Positions 46,775 through 56,899 of a DNA stretch of 64,000 bases are shown here, piece by piece (positions within the stretch are counted from its first letter, which is position 1; each line of letters begins with the position of its first letter). Position numbers and translations under genes: made by a program. This DNA is from Niallia taxi (lineage in GTDB: Bacteria; Bacillota; Bacilli; Bacillales; Cytobacillaceae). The notes beneath the pieces are model-generated. The model had not been told where the DNA came from and made no database searches. It worked only from the letters and a program-made list of their open reading frames with translations. Location of the stretch: the NCBI RefSeq assembly GCF_032818155.1, contig NZ_CP102589.1, positions 283,501 through 347,500 of the forward strand. Reading direction: 5' to 3'.

Positions 46775-47308
46775 TTAAAATTTTTCAATTTGTGTAAAAT
46801 CAAGCTCCACAGGAGTATCTCTGCCGAACATATTCACTAAAACCTTCACTTTTGCTTTGTCAGTATCGATCTCTTCAACTGACCCAGTAAAGTTTGCAAA
46901 CGGACCTTCATTTACCTTAACTGTTTCACCTAATTCAAATTCAATTTCAATGCGTTGCTCGTCAACACCCATTCTCTTAAGGATGACTTGCACCTCATCA
47001 GGCATAAGTGGTGTTGGCTTTGAACCAGAACCAGCAGAACCAACAAACCCTGTTACTCCTGGCGTATTGCGGACAACATACCAAGAATCATCTGTCATGA
47101 CGATTTCCACAAGCACATAGCCTGGGAAAACTTTTCTTTTAACAATTTTTGTCTTGCCGTTTCTTACATCTGTTTCTTCTTCTTCTGGCACGATTACACG
47201 GAATATCTTATCTTGCATTCCCATTGTTTCAACGCGCTTTTCCAAGTTAGTTTTAACTTTATTCTCATAACCAGAGTAAGTATGAACTACATACCAATTT
47301 TTTTCCAT
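46775..47308 (-). CDS. nusG: transcription termination/antitermination protein NusG
   Basis: 177 residues. The NGN domain (about 1-115) starts EKNWYVVHTYSGYENKVKTN and includes FPGYVLVEIVMTDDSWYVVRNTPGVTGFVG. The KOW domain contains VKVNEGPFANFTGSVEEID. NusG travels with RNA polymerase and, in Bacillus, promotes sequence-specific pausing. It is preceded by a terminator-like stem after secE. Confidence 0.97.
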   Translation of the reverse strand: MEKNWYVVHTYSGYENKVKTNLEKRVETMGMQDKIFRVIVPEEEETDVRNGKTKIVKRKVFPGYVLVEIVMTDDSWYVVRNTPGVTGFVGSAGSGSKPTPLMPDEVQVILKRMGVDEQRIEIEFELGETVKVNEGPFANFTGSVEEIDTDKAKVKVLVNMFGRDTPVELDFTQIEKF

Positions 47309-47427
47309 ATTAGAGGACTGTTATGTCCGTCCCTCCTTAACGCTTTTACTCTTTATGCCTTATGTAACCTGCTCCTATAAAAAAGAGCTATCGCATAAAA
47401 AAGCTTTTTTATTATTTTCAAGCAATG

Positions 47428-47450
47428 AAAAAACCCGTTTCCGGGCTTTG
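47428..47450 (-). terminator. terminator-like stem between secE and nusG
   Basis: On the minus strand AAAGCCCG, a GAAA tetraloop and CGGGTTTT form an eight-base stem (one G-U pair) ending in a T6 tract. Its shape is that of a true intrinsic terminator, although secE and nusG are usually cotranscribed. A promoter for nusG in 47309-47427 was not resolved. Confidence 0.65.
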
Positions 47451-47494
47451 TGTGTTTCCTATTGTGTTACCATTATACCATGAGTGGACAACAG

Positions 47495-47677
47495 TTATTC
47501 AAGTATTAAACGAATTAGTTCAGAAATTCCCATATCAACAAGTGCAAAGAACACAGAAAAGAATATTACTGTCGCAAGAACAGTGATTGTATAGTTAGTC
47601 AGTTCTTTTCTCTTCGGCCAACTAACCTTTTTCATTTCTCTGCCTACTTCACGGAAAAAGTTAACAGTGCGTTGCAT
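47495..47677 (-). CDS. secE: preprotein translocase subunit SecE
   Basis: 60 residues: an amphipathic N-terminal helix containing FFREVGREMKKVSWPKRKEL, the invariant V-W-P motif, and one membrane helix (about 29-54). It clamps the two halves of SecY. GGAGGTA precedes the ATG. Confidence 0.96.
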   Translation of the reverse strand: MQRTVNFFREVGREMKKVSWPKRKELTNYTITVLATVIFFSVFFALVDMGISELIRLILE

Positions 47678-47728
47678 TTCGTTACCTCCATATTTAAAAG
47701 CGGGTAGCCTGTCTTAAGCAGTAATTTG

Positions 47729-47872
47729 CTATTTTGTCTCTTTATGAACTGTATGTGCATTGCATGTTTGACAATATTTCTTTACTTCAAGGCGATCTGC
47801 GGTTTTGCTGCTCATTGTAGAATAGTTTCTAGAGCTGCACTTCTCACAAGCCAGTACAATCTTATTTTTCAT
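47729..47872 (-). CDS. rpmG: 50S ribosomal protein L33 (zinc form)
   Basis: 47 residues, found by translating the minus strand upstream of secE. It starts [20 protein letters not shown] and has CEKC and CQTC pairs for a zinc ribbon, followed by [10 protein letters not shown]. Its location next to secE and nusG is the standard one (rpmGB in Bacillus subtilis). No AAGGAGG is obvious just upstream of the ATG (TAATTTAA-type context), which is mildly unusual. Confidence 0.93.
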   Translation of the reverse strand: MKNKIVLACEKCSSRNYSTMSSKTADRLEVKKYCQTCNAHTVHKETK

Positions 47873-47979
47873 TTAAATTACACCTACTACGTCCTTTATA
47901 TCTCCCCAAACTGTAACATGGACATGAATGTATGTCAATATTAGTCAGTTATTTGCCTTTTCTTACGAATTCGCTCTTA

Positions 47980-48639
47980 TTAAAGTGAAAACTCACGAAT
48001 CTCTAAATAACGCTCAAGCTTTCTCTTTACCCTTTGAAGAGCATTATCTATCGACTTCACATGTCTGTTTAGCTCTTCTGAAATCTCTTGATAGGATTGG
48101 CCATCTAAATAGAGGGCCAGCACTTTTCTTTCCAAATCACTAAGAAGCTCCGACATTTTCACTTCAATATGGTCAAACTCTTCCTGATTGATAATCAACT
48201 CTTCTGGATCTAATATCTTTGCTCCAGAAATAACATCCATTAATGTTCGATCTGACTCTTCATCATAAATTGGCTTATCAAGAGAGACGTAGGAATTTAA
48301 AGGAATATGCTTCTGTCTTGTTGCTGTCTTAATAGCAGTTATAATCTGCCTGGTTATGCATAATTCGGCAAATGCTTTAAACGACGAAAGCTTGTCCCCT
48401 TTAAAATCACGGATTGCCTTATATAAGCCGATCATGCCTTCTTGGACAATATCTTCTTTATCAGCACCAATTAGGAAATAGGATCTAGCTTTAGCTCTTA
48501 CAAAATTACGATACTTCTGGATGAGAAAGTCTAATGCATCACTTTCTCCTTTATGAACTAATTCGACCAGTGTTTCATCTTCAAGCTCTAAATACTTCTC
48601 AACACTTTCATTGCTTTTACTCCTGTTGTCAGTACTCAT
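47980..48639 (-). CDS. sigH: RNA polymerase sigma factor SigH
   Basis: 219 residues. Region 2 has DALDFLIQKYRNFVRAKARS, YFLIGADKEDIVQEGMIGLY and SFKAFAELCITRQIITAIKT (-10 recognition). Region 4 has LSDLERKVLALYLDGQSYQE and NRHVKSIDNALQRVKRKLE (-35 recognition). SigH directs early sporulation, competence and stationary-phase genes. The ATG at 48639 follows GGGGG; in-frame starts up to 48738 overlap rae1 and are not conserved. Confidence 0.97.
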   Translation of the reverse strand: MSTDNRSKSNESVEKYLELEDETLVELVHKGESDALDFLIQKYRNFVRAKARSYFLIGADKEDIVQEGMIGLYKAIRDFKGDKLSSFKAFAELCITRQIITAIKTATRQKHIPLNSYVSLDKPIYDEESDRTLMDVISGAKILDPEELIINQEEFDHIEVKMSELLSDLERKVLALYLDGQSYQEISEELNRHVKSIDNALQRVKRKLERYLEIREFSL

Positions 48640-48709
48640 ACAGATCCCCCCGACCGCGCAATCATGGATAAAACCATTATACAGTAGGGTTTTTTTAAGC
48701 GTCAACAAC

Positions 48710-49219
48710 TCATTTTTCGCCACGGCGCCATTTTTCAAATAATTCTTCCATTTCTTTCGAAAGCGGTATCTTGATTACTGGCTTTCTTTCCTTAATTCGC
48801 TTCACTTTTTTTTCAATATTTTTTTCTATCTCTGCCATTTCAATCAGAAGCTCTCTTGCTGAGATTCTTAGAGCTCCTTGTCCAAAAATAGCCCACTGTT
48901 CCGTAAAGTCAGATGTGGCAACATGGATTTGTGTTCTCCTGTTGCTGAGCTCCTTGGCAAGCTTTTCAATTCTTTCATCAGCCGTTTCATTTTCCTTTGT
49001 GAAAATGACCTCAACCTTGGAGTTCTTAAGCTTCTTTTCTGTGCCCCTAACATAATAAGCATCAAAAACGACAATAACACGATAGCCTGAGAATCCCTGA
49101 TATTCAGCCATTTTCTCTAAAAGAGCATCTCTTGCAGCAGATAAATCCTTGTTTTTCAGCTTGTTGAGCTCTGGCCATGCTCCAATAATGTTATAGCCAT
49201 CAACTAAGAGTATATCCAT
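48710..49219 (-). CDS. rae1: Rae1/YacP family ribosome-associated endoribonuclease
   Basis: 169 residues, NYN/PIN-like fold. It begins DILLVDGYNIIGAWPELNKL, with acidic catalytic residues in VDGYN and VIVVFDAYYV, and HVATSDFTEQW further on. Bacillus subtilis Rae1 cleaves mRNA in the ribosomal A site. The C-terminal helix is Lys/Glu-rich. Two bases separate it from rlmB, so they are coupled; the order rlmB-rae1-sigH is conserved. Confidence 0.95.
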   Translation of the reverse strand: MDILLVDGYNIIGAWPELNKLKNKDLSAARDALLEKMAEYQGFSGYRVIVVFDAYYVRGTEKKLKNSKVEVIFTKENETADERIEKLAKELSNRRTQIHVATSDFTEQWAIFGQGALRISARELLIEMAEIEKNIEKKVKRIKERKPVIKIPLSKEMEELFEKWRRGEK

Positions 49220-49221
49220 TG

Positions 49222-49965
49222 TTATCCCTCAAGTGGATGGCGTTTACGATAAACCTCATACATTAAGAGTGCTGCAGCTACAGATGCATTCAATGATGTA
49301 ACTGCTCCTGCCATTGGTAGCTGAATTAGAAAATCGCACTTATCACGGATGAGCCTTCCCATGCCCTTTCCTTCACTTCCAATTACAAGTCCAAGCGGCA
49401 TCGTCCCATCAAACTGGCGATAATCCTCTTTCCCTTTAGCATCAGTTCCCGCAATCCAGACTCCTCTTTCCTTCAGTTCATCGATTGCTCTAGCCATATT
49501 TGTTACCCTAACCACAGGAATATGCTCAATTGCACCTGTTGATGCTTTAGCAACTGTTGCAGTGAGGCCAACAGCTCTCCTTCTTGGGATAATAATACCA
49601 TGAGCTCCTACAGCATCCGCAGTCCTCATGATAGATCCTAAATTATGAGGATCCTCTATCTCGTCCAGCAGCAAGAAAAATGGTGCCTCATTGCGTTTTT
49701 CTGCAAGAGCAAACAAATCATCTATCTCAGCATATTGATATGCCGCTACCTGTGCCACAACACCTTGGTGGTTCGCATCCACTAATGTATCTAACTTTTT
49801 CTTTGGTACAAACTGGACAAGCACATTTTCACTTTTCGCCAAACCTATAACAGTTTGCATCTGTCCTTTTTGTGAACCCTCTGCAATAAGGATTTTATTT
49901 ACATCCCTTTCGGATTTTAACGCTTCAATTACGGCGTTTTTCCCAACAATATAATCATTATCCAC
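49222..49965 (-). CDS. rlmB: 23S rRNA 2'-O-methyltransferase RlmB/TrmH family
   Basis: 247 residues. The N-terminal L30e-like substrate domain (about 1-80) is followed by a SPOUT knot domain with motif 1 LGSIMRTADAVGAHGIIIP, motif 2 LVIGSEGKGMGRLI and motif 3 IQLPMAGAVTSLNASVAAAL. Relatives methylate G2251 of 23S rRNA. The GTG at 49965 is nine bases from AGGAGG; an extension to 50037 overlaps mrnC. Confidence 0.94.
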   Translation of the reverse strand: MDNDYIVGKNAVIEALKSERDVNKILIAEGSQKGQMQTVIGLAKSENVLVQFVPKKKLDTLVDANHQGVVAQVAAYQYAEIDDLFALAEKRNEAPFFLLLDEIEDPHNLGSIMRTADAVGAHGIIIPRRRAVGLTATVAKASTGAIEHIPVVRVTNMARAIDELKERGVWIAGTDAKGKEDYRQFDGTMPLGLVIGSEGKGMGRLIRDKCDFLIQLPMAGAVTSLNASVAAALLMYEVYRKRHPLEG

Positions 49966-49978
49966 TTTTTTGTTCCTC

Positions 49979-50386
49979 CTACTGCTTTTCAATGATGGAC
50001 AGTGCGGCTTGGATAATCTCCTCAAGCCGCTTCTCATCCTCAGTCAAATATAGATATCCAAGCACAGCTTCAAATCCTGTACTGTACCTGTATGTTTGAA
50101 CATCTGTGTTCTTAGGGATACTTCCTGATTTTGCGTTTCTTCCTCTTTTCATTACCGCAAATTCCTCAGGTGTAAAGAATTCATCTTCTATAAGTGCATG
50201 AACAACTTTTGCCTGCCCCTTTGCAGAAACATACTTTGTTGCTTCTCTATGCAGCTGGTTTGGTCGCACCTTCCCACTGTATAAAAGATGTCGTCGTACA
50301 TATATCTCCAGAACAGCATCACCCATATAAGCAAGCGCCAAGCTGTTCAATTGTTTTTCATCAAGTTTCTTATCATAAAGGAGCAT
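49979..50386 (-). CDS. mrnC: Mini-ribonuclease III
   Basis: 135 residues. It has only the RNase III catalytic domain with [20 protein letters not shown] (catalytic Asp in GDAV) and a second acidic segment [24 protein letters not shown] near the C-terminus; the dsRNA-binding domain is absent. It processes both ends of 23S precursor RNA in Bacillus. It starts four bases after the cysS stop. Confidence 0.96.
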   Translation of the reverse strand: MLLYDKKLDEKQLNSLALAYMGDAVLEIYVRRHLLYSGKVRPNQLHREATKYVSAKGQAKVVHALIEDEFFTPEEFAVMKRGRNAKSGSIPKNTDVQTYRYSTGFEAVLGYLYLTEDEKRLEEIIQAALSIIEKQ

Positions 50387-50389
50387 CCA

Positions 50390-51787
50390 TTACCCTCTTT
50401 TCCAGCGAATGCCCTGTGGTGTATCTTCTAAAATGATGTTCATCGCCTTCAGTTGATCTCTAATTTGGTCTGCCAACTGGAAGTTGCGGTCCTTACGAGC
50501 TTGGTTCCGCTTCTCAATAAGTGCTTCAATCTCCTCATCAAGCAGTTCTTCCTTCACAAGAGAAAGTCCAAGAACACCAAACAACTCTTCAAATTCTTTT
50601 ATGAAAGCATTAATGACTGTAGCAGACGTTGTCTTTTCCAGCAAGTAATAGTTTGCTTGCTGTGAAAGCTCAAATAGAACAGAAATTCCGTTAGCCGTAT
50701 TAAAATCGTCATCCATGCTTGTGATAAACTGTTCATGTAAGCCGTTAATCTTATTTAGCCACTCCTCATTTGTATCCGTTAAGTCAGTACTTGTGACCTT
50801 ACGATGCAGCAGATTGTCATAAGAAGTTCTGATTCGTTCCAATCCAGCTCTTGTATTCTCTAATACTTCTTCACTGTAATTAATCGGGTTACGGTAATGA
50901 ACTGACAGCATGAAGAATCTTAATACTTGTGGATCATGAATCTTCAGGATATCGTGAACTGTAATAAAGTTACCTAATGATTTAGACATTTTTTCATTAT
51001 CTATATTAATATATCCGTTGTGCATCCAATAGTTTGCAAACGTCTTTCCGGATAATGCCTCAGATTGGGCAATTTCATTTTCATGGTGAGGGAAGGCTAA
51101 ATCCTGTCCTCCTGCATGGATATCAATTGTGTCTCCTAAATACTTCTTAACCATTGCTGAGCACTCTATATGCCAACCAGGTCTTCCTTGCCCCCATGGA
51201 CTATCCCAAGAAATCTCTCCTTCTTTCGCGTTCTTCCATAGCGCAAAATCAAGAAAATCCTGTTTTTTCTCTCCAACAGCTATTCTTGCACCAGACTTCA
51301 GTTCATCAATTGATTGATGAGATAATTTACCATAACCCTCAAACTTCCTTGTATGGTAATACACATCTCCCTCAGACTCATAAGCATAGCCTTTCTCTAT
51401 CAGTGCCTCTATAAATTCAATAATGATGTCCATGCTTTCTGTTACACGCGGATGAGTATCCGCTTTTTTGCAGCCTAATGCAGTAACATCTTCAAAATAT
51501 GCTTCAATAAAGCGGTCTGCAATTGCAGGAACCTCTTCACCTAACTCATTGGCAGCTCTGATAAGTTTATCGTCAACATCAGTGAAATTAGAAACAAAGT
51601 TAACATCATATCCTCTAAATTCTAGATATCTCCTTACTGTATCAAATACAATGGCAGGTCTTGCGTTTCCAATATGGATATAATTGTATACCGTTGGACC
51701 GCAAACGTACATTTTAACCTTACCCTCTTCTAATGGGACAAACTCTTCTTTTTCCCTTGATAATGTATTATAAATTTGAATAGACAT
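50390..51787 (-). CDS. cysS: cysteinyl-tRNA synthetase
   Basis: 465 residues. The class I motifs are [16 protein letters not shown] (HIGN) and [10 protein letters not shown]. Zinc ligands are in MYVCGPTVY and further on in GWHIECSAM and [11 protein letters not shown]. The C-terminal anticodon-binding region is present. It charges tRNA-Cys. It is in an operon with cysE (eight bases upstream) under a T-box. Confidence 0.98.
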   Translation of the reverse strand: MSIQIYNTLSREKEEFVPLEEGKVKMYVCGPTVYNYIHIGNARPAIVFDTVRRYLEFRGYDVNFVSNFTDVDDKLIRAANELGEEVPAIADRFIEAYFEDVTALGCKKADTHPRVTESMDIIIEFIEALIEKGYAYESEGDVYYHTRKFEGYGKLSHQSIDELKSGARIAVGEKKQDFLDFALWKNAKEGEISWDSPWGQGRPGWHIECSAMVKKYLGDTIDIHAGGQDLAFPHHENEIAQSEALSGKTFANYWMHNGYINIDNEKMSKSLGNFITVHDILKIHDPQVLRFFMLSVHYRNPINYSEEVLENTRAGLERIRTSYDNLLHRKVTSTDLTDTNEEWLNKINGLHEQFITSMDDDFNTANGISVLFELSQQANYYLLEKTTSATVINAFIKEFEELFGVLGLSLVKEELLDEEIEALIEKRNQARKDRNFQLADQIRDQLKAMNIILEDTPQGIRWKRG

Positions 51788-51795
51788 TATCTATG

Positions 51796-52437
51796 TCACC
51801 CTTCCTTTTTCAACTCATTCAATTCATTTTTCAAATTAAGCAACTCATTTTCAAGTTCCTTCATTCGCTCTGCAAACGGGTCAGGTAAATCGGAATGGTT
51901 TAAGTCTTTTTTTATCCTAATACCATCCTGCACCACTACAGTCCCAGGAATACCTACAACAGTAGAATTAGGTGGCACATCTTTCAAAACGACAGACCCG
52001 GCACCAATTTTTGCATTTTCTCCAATTATTATTGATCCTAACACCTTTGCTCCTGTTGCAATCAGAGCATTATCATTAACGGTCGGATGTCTCTTTCCTT
52101 TCTCTTTCCCTGTTCCCCCTAAGGTTACCCCTTGAAATATCGTGACATTATCTCCTATTTCACAAGTTTCCCCTATAACAACTCCCATGCCATGGTCAAT
52201 AAAGAGTCTTCTTCCAATTGTTGCACCTGGATGTATTTCTATTCCAGTTAGTAAACGGCTGAATTGAGATATTGTACGGGCTAGAAAATACCATCCATGT
52301 TTATAGAAACGATGCGCAATGCGATGATGCCATATTGCGTGTACTCCAGAGTAAGTAAGGATTACTTCAATTGAGCTTCTCGCTGACGGATCTTGTTCAA
52401 ATACTACTGATATATCTTCTTTAATGCGCTTAAACAT
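51796..52437 (-). CDS. cysE: serine O-acetyltransferase CysE
   Basis: 213 residues. The N-terminal helical region (1-60) is followed by a left-handed parallel beta helix made of hexapeptide repeats ([57 protein letters not shown]). Catalytic His is in IDHGMG. The C-terminal 40 residues form a Leu/Glu/Lys coiled coil ([18 protein letters not shown]). It makes O-acetylserine for cysteine synthesis. A Cys T-box lies upstream. Confidence 0.97.
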   Translation of the reverse strand: MFKRIKEDISVVFEQDPSARSSIEVILTYSGVHAIWHHRIAHRFYKHGWYFLARTISQFSRLLTGIEIHPGATIGRRLFIDHGMGVVIGETCEIGDNVTIFQGVTLGGTGKEKGKRHPTVNDNALIATGAKVLGSIIIGENAKIGAGSVVLKDVPPNSTVVGIPGTVVVQDGIRIKKDLNHSDLPDPFAERMKELENELLNLKNELNELKKEG

Positions 52438-52519
52438 TTTAACCCTCCCAATTCATCCTCTATCTATTTACATGAAAGCCGACTAACTTGTATCTCAGCT
52501 TTATTTATATACCGAACTA

Positions 52520-52800
52520 CATAAAAAAAAGCGTCTCTGTCCCAAAAGACAGAGACGCTTTTACGCGCGGTTCCACTCTGTTTAGATTACTCCCTAGGCA
52601 ATAATCTCCACTCAAACCTTGTTAACGGTTAGGTACCGCCTCTATTTACTAAACCAAAGTCCTAGGCTTTTATTCTGCCTATGCTTAGTTGTTCAATACA
52701 GGACTCAGAGGGGCACTTCAAAAAAGGAGAGGCTTGAACCACTTTCAGCCGATGATGATTCTCTCTAATAAGCATCCTTTTTTTACTTTTCCTCTTCTAC
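52520..52800 (-). ncRNA. T-box leader of cysE-cysS (cysteine)
   Basis: The minus strand has the whole T-box layout: stem I with a specifier near its 3' side (TGC at 52713-52715, cysteine codon, in the context GAAGTGCCCC), a stem III region, and the conserved TGGAACCGCGCG (52564-52575) whose UGGN pairs with uncharged tRNA. A strong terminator (52523-52562) follows: a 15-base perfect stem with T8. Uncharged tRNA-Cys would favour antitermination. The specifier was assigned by position and downstream genes. Confidence 0.92.
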
Positions 52801-52853
52801 GTTTTTGTTATTTAGACGTTTTTTCTTTACTATATTACATTTTCATCAGAATG

Positions 52854-54311
52854 TTAACTAATTAGTGATAATAATCTTTTTTCGATCTTAGCAGCTCCGA
52901 GCAATTCAATTGCTTTCGGCAGATCTGGACCATGGGTTTGACCAGTTGCAGCTACACGAATTGGCATAAATAAGTTCTTGCCTTTTTGGCCTGTTGATTT
53001 TTGAACACTTTTTATAGCAGCTTTAATATTATCTGCATTCCAATCAGTTAAGTTAGCAAGCTCTTCCTTAAAGGCAGAAAGAACATCCTTCACTTGCTCA
53101 CCAGCTAAAACCTCTTTTGCTTCTTCATCATACTGAATATCCTCACTGAAGAATAAAGAAGACAGTCCGACAATATCAGCACCACAGCTCATTTGTTCTT
53201 GATATAAGCCAATTAGGTTATTAACCCATTGATCTTCTTCAGTGGAACGGTTCTCTTGCACAAGTCCTGCTTTAATAAGATGTGGCAATGCTAAATCAAT
53301 AACTTTGTTTAAGTCGGCCTTTTTAATGTATTGGTTGTTCATCCATGCTAGCTTATTCTGGTCAAACAAAGCTGGTGACTTCGATAATCTTGCAGCATCA
53401 AAAATTTTGATGAACTCTTCCTTCGTAAATAGTTCCTCTTCACCTTCTGGAGACCAGCCTAGCAGTGTAATGAAATTGAAAAGCGCTTCTGGCAAGTAGC
53501 CAAGCTCTTCATATTGCTCGATAAATTGAATGATGGACTCATCACGTTTGCTCAATTTCTTTCTGCTTTCATTAACGATTAAAGTCATATGACCAAAAAT
53601 CGGTCTTTTCCAGTTAAGTGCATCATAAACCATTAACTGTTTTGGTGTATTTGTAATATGGTCATCTCCTCTAAGAACATGAGAGATTTCCATTAGATGG
53701 TCATCTATAGCAACCGCAAAGTTATAAGTAGGTGTGCCATCCTTTTTAACGATAACATAATCGCCAATTGTTTCTGATTCAAAGGAAACAGAACCTTTAA
53801 CCATATCTTCGAACTCATAAACAACATTCTCTGGAACTTTAATGCGAATGCTTGGCTGTCTGCCTTCTGCCTCTAGCTTCGCTTGATCTTCCTTTGTCAA
53901 ATGACGGCATTTACCTGAATATTTAGGTGTCTCATTGTTGTTAACTTGCTCTTCACGCTCTGCTTCAATTTCAGCTTCTGTACAATAGCATTTATATGCT
54001 AATCCACGATCAAGCAATTCTGTGTAATATTTCTTATAAATATCATTTCGCTCAGATTGGCGGTATGGCCCAAATTCTCCACCAACATCTACGCTTTCAT
54101 CCCAGTCGATGCCTAGCCATTTCAAGTACTTTAATTGGCTTTGCTCTCCACCTTCGATATTGCGTTTTTTATCTGTATCCTCAATTCGGATGATAAACTT
54201 CCCACCTAAATTGCGTGCATATAAATAATTAAATAATGCAGTACGTGCATTCCCTATGTGCAAATGTCCCGTTGGACTTGGGGCATAACGAACACGTATT
54301 TCGTTAGTCAT
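52854..54311 (-). CDS. gltX: glutamyl-tRNA synthetase
   Basis: 485 residues. The class I motifs are [20 protein letters not shown] (HIGN) and KKLSKRDES (KLSKR). It also has the GluRS-specific [12 protein letters not shown] and [20 protein letters not shown]. In Bacillus GltX is non-discriminating and also misacylates tRNA-Gln for amidation. The ATG at 54311 follows GGAGG; an in-frame start at 54341 is not needed. Confidence 0.98.
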   Translation of the reverse strand: MTNEIRVRYAPSPTGHLHIGNARTALFNYLYARNLGGKFIIRIEDTDKKRNIEGGEQSQLKYLKWLGIDWDESVDVGGEFGPYRQSERNDIYKKYYTELLDRGLAYKCYCTEAEIEAEREEQVNNNETPKYSGKCRHLTKEDQAKLEAEGRQPSIRIKVPENVVYEFEDMVKGSVSFESETIGDYVIVKKDGTPTYNFAVAIDDHLMEISHVLRGDDHITNTPKQLMVYDALNWKRPIFGHMTLIVNESRKKLSKRDESIIQFIEQYEELGYLPEALFNFITLLGWSPEGEEELFTKEEFIKIFDAARLSKSPALFDQNKLAWMNNQYIKKADLNKVIDLALPHLIKAGLVQENRSTEEDQWVNNLIGLYQEQMSCGADIVGLSSLFFSEDIQYDEEAKEVLAGEQVKDVLSAFKEELANLTDWNADNIKAAIKSVQKSTGQKGKNLFMPIRVAATGQTHGPDLPKAIELLGAAKIEKRLLSLIS

Positions 54312-54386
54312 GGTTCTGCCTCCTTGATTTTGTTTCAACATATTTCTTGTTTATTCTATCATTTAGTATTTTCCATTAAAAGAGTG

Positions 54387-54869
54387 TTACTGTACTTTTC
54401 TCTGTAAAAGGACTACTGCTAATGAAGCAATGCCCTCTCCTCTTCCAGTAAAACCTAGTTTTTCAGTCGTCGTTGCCTTTACATTGACATTTTCCGGTTC
54501 TGTTTCTAACAGTTCAGCAATCCTTGATTGCATTGCTTTAATATGTGGAGCCATTTTAGGCTGCTGTGCCATGATGGTGCAATCAGCATTAACTAATTCA
54601 TAACCTTTGGATTTCACCAAGCTCCAGACCTCTTTTAACAGAATTGCCGAATCAAAGTCCTTAAATGCTTGATCTGTATCAGGAAAATGCTTACCGATAT
54701 CTCCTTCTCCAATTGCTCCTAAACAAGCATCTGCTATAGTATGTAAAAGTACATCTGCATCTGAGTGCCCAAGTAGACCCTTTTCATGTGGAATTTCAAT
54801 GCCGCCAATGATGAGTGGTCTTCCCTCTACTAATTGATGCACATCAAAGCCTTGTCCTATTCGTAACAT
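54387..54869 (-). CDS. ispF: 2-C-methyl-D-erythritol 2,4-cyclodiphosphate synthase
   Basis: 160 residues. Metal ligands are in GQGFDVHQL (Asp, His) and [20 protein letters not shown] (His). It also has IGKHFPDTD and [20 protein letters not shown]. It cyclises the MEP-pathway intermediate. It is 26 bases after ispD, whose product feeds the same pathway (IspE step elsewhere). Confidence 0.98.
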   Translation of the reverse strand: MLRIGQGFDVHQLVEGRPLIIGGIEIPHEKGLLGHSDADVLLHTIADACLGAIGEGDIGKHFPDTDQAFKDFDSAILLKEVWSLVKSKGYELVNADCTIMAQQPKMAPHIKAMQSRIAELLETEPENVNVKATTTEKLGFTGRGEGIASLAVVLLQRKVQ

Positions 54870-54895
54870 ATTACGTACTCCTTTTGCTGTTATAT

Positions 54896-55579
54896 TTAGA
54901 CTTTATATTTCTGAATAATTGCTTCAGCAAAATATAAATCCTCTGGTGTCGTTAATTTTATATTGTCATAGTTACCCATGACTATTTTTACATTTTGCCC
55001 CAATCTTTCTACAAGACTAGCATCATCTGTACCAAGAAACTCCTCACGAATTGCTTTTTCATGAGCCTCTTTTAATAAGGAAATACGAAAAGCTTGTGGG
55101 GTTTGGATAGCCCACAAGCTAGAACGATCTACTGTCTCTTCGACTATGTCACCTGTTACCTTTTTAACGGTATCTTTAATCGGGACTGCTAAGACAGCTG
55201 CTCCATTCATTGCTGCAACTTCTGTCAATTCCCTCATTTGGTGAACATCAATGAATGGTCTGGCGGCATCATGGACTAATACAATAGCATCTTTAGAAAT
55301 TTCCTTTACAGCATTGTATACACTATATTGTCTTTCATCTCCACCATCAACAATAGCAGCAATTTTCGTTATTTTATTCCTTTTTATTAGCGAATGCATT
55401 TCTTGTTTATCCTGGGGGCTGGTCACCAGCCAAATCTTACTGCAGTTTTCATCCTTTTCGAATACCTTTAAAGTATGAATAAAAACTGGCAGACCGTCTA
55501 TTTTAAGAAACAGTTTATTTTTTCCTGCTCCCATTCTTTTCCCCTGACCAGCGGCCGGTATAATGACTTCATAAGCCAT
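54896..55579 (-). CDS. ispD: 2-C-methyl-D-erythritol 4-phosphate cytidylyltransferase
   Basis: 227 residues. The CTP-binding motif is [18 protein letters not shown], and further marks are [27 protein letters not shown] and TDDASLVE. It activates MEP with CTP. The ATG at 55579 follows GGGAG; an in-frame start at 55594 has no ribosome binding site. It begins 18 bases after yacL. Confidence 0.96.
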   Translation of the reverse strand: MAYEVIIPAAGQGKRMGAGKNKLFLKIDGLPVFIHTLKVFEKDENCSKIWLVTSPQDKQEMHSLIKRNKITKIAAIVDGGDERQYSVYNAVKEISKDAIVLVHDAARPFIDVHQMRELTEVAAMNGAAVLAVPIKDTVKKVTGDIVEETVDRSSLWAIQTPQAFRISLLKEAHEKAIREEFLGTDDASLVERLGQNVKIVMGNYDNIKLTTPEDLYFAEAIIQKYKV

Positions 55580-55597
55580 AAAACAAACTCCCATCCA

Positions 55598-56677
55598 TTA
55601 CAATGCTTTTTCTAATAATTTCGGTTTTGCAAAAATCATTCTTCCTGCAGATGTCTGTAAAACACTCGTTACAAGGACATCAATATGTTTTCCGATAAAG
55701 TTGCGACCTTCTTCTACAACGATCATTGTGCCGTCATCTAAGTAGGCTACACCTTGATTATGTTCTTTACCGTCCTTAATAATAAGAATCTTCATTTCTT
55801 CACCTGGAAGTACCACTGGTTTAACAGCATTAGCTAAATCATTAATATTAAGAACAGCTACTTGCTGTAATTCACAAACTTTGTTTAAGTTAAAGTCATT
55901 TGTAACTACAACACCATTTGTTATTTTAGCCAGCTTTACAAGCTTACTGTCCACTTCTGTAATCTCTTCAAAATCGCCTTCATATATCTCTACCTTAATC
56001 GCAAGTTCCTTTTGAATACGGTTGAGAATATCTAGTCCTCGTCTACCTCTGTTTCGTTTCAATGCATCAGAGGAATCAGCTATATGCTGCAATTCTCCAA
56101 GCACAAATTGAGGTATCACAATCGTTCCTTCAAGAAAACCAGTTTGGCAGATATCAGCGATTCTTCCGTCAATAATGACACTTGTATCTAGTATTTTCAA
56201 ATTGCCCTTTTCTGTTTTTAATACTTCTTCTTCATTTGATTTTTTCTTTCTAGCCGCAAAAAGATTGGATAGCTCGTCTCTCTTTTTGAATCCTACTTGA
56301 AAACCTAAATAGCCAAAAAGTAAAGTTAAAAGAATAGGCGCGACCGTATTGATTAACGGTACTTTTATGGCGGTAAGTGCATAGCCGATCAAAAAGGCCA
56401 ATATCAGTCCGAAAGCTAAACCGACACTTCCGAAAATAATATCAGTGATTGGAGCCTTTACAAGGGTTTCTTCCACCAGCTTGATAAAATTAACAATATA
56501 ATCTATCGCCCATAAAGTAATAAAATAAAAAATAATGGCACCAAGTATTGCCGATACGTAAGGGTTATTTATTAAATTATGATTTAGATTTACCATATTT
56601 AATAAATCAGGAATAAAGACTATTCCTAAAGTACCCCCAATAATTAAAAAACATGCCTGTACAATCCGTCTTAACAA
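55598..56677 (-). CDS. yacL: YacL family PIN/TRAM domain membrane protein
   Basis: 359 residues. Four membrane helices (about 5-22, 37-60, 78-102, 108-130) are followed by a PIN nuclease-like domain ([52 protein letters not shown]; acidic residues kept). A C-terminal TRAM domain ([20 protein letters not shown]) suggests RNA binding. The substrate is unknown. The start is TTG at 56677, six to eight bases after GAGGAGGTG. In Bacillus subtilis disA lies between radA and yacL; it is absent here. Confidence 0.93.
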   Translation of the reverse strand: MLRRIVQACFLIIGGTLGIVFIPDLLNMVNLNHNLINNPYVSAILGAIIFYFITLWAIDYIVNFIKLVEETLVKAPITDIIFGSVGLAFGLILAFLIGYALTAIKVPLINTVAPILLTLLFGYLGFQVGFKKRDELSNLFAARKKKSNEEEVLKTEKGNLKILDTSVIIDGRIADICQTGFLEGTIVIPQFVLGELQHIADSSDALKRNRGRRGLDILNRIQKELAIKVEIYEGDFEEITEVDSKLVKLAKITNGVVVTNDFNLNKVCELQQVAVLNINDLANAVKPVVLPGEEMKILIIKDGKEHNQGVAYLDDGTMIVVEEGRNFIGKHIDVLVTSVLQTSAGRMIFAKPKLLEKAL

Positions 56678-56803
56678 TACTTACACCTCCTCTTTCACAT
56701 TATAAACAAATTCCCGAATTTGAAACCTAATATTACAGAGAATTTTTTTATTTGTAATGAAAAAGTTAATTAGCAAACTTTTTGTTCTTTTTTGGCTATT
56801 TTT

Positions 56804-56878
56804 AGAGTAGCATTATTGGTAATTCACTGTCAAATTATTTAAACATTACATTTTATCATACCAATAATGCAACATCAA
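56804..56878 (-). promoter_or_regulatory. tandem promoters overlapping a 12-bp inverted repeat upstream of yacL
   Basis: Minus strand: promoter A has TTGATG (56873-56878), 17 bases, TAAAAT (56850-56855). Promoter B has TTGACA (56828-56833), 18 bases, TACTCT (56804-56809). A perfect inverted repeat, GCATTATTGGTA (56810-56821) and TACCAATAATGC (56859-56870), places one arm in the spacer of each promoter. The arms are 37 bases apart. Promoter strength is modest. Confidence 0.5.
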
Positions 56879-56899
56879 ACGTTTTTTTACGAAAGACGG

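Noticed and set aside
56678..56899. A remnant of disA in the radA-yacL gap
   Set aside because: The interval is only 222 bases and no frame shows DisA-like motifs; I treat the gene as absent, not as a pseudogene.
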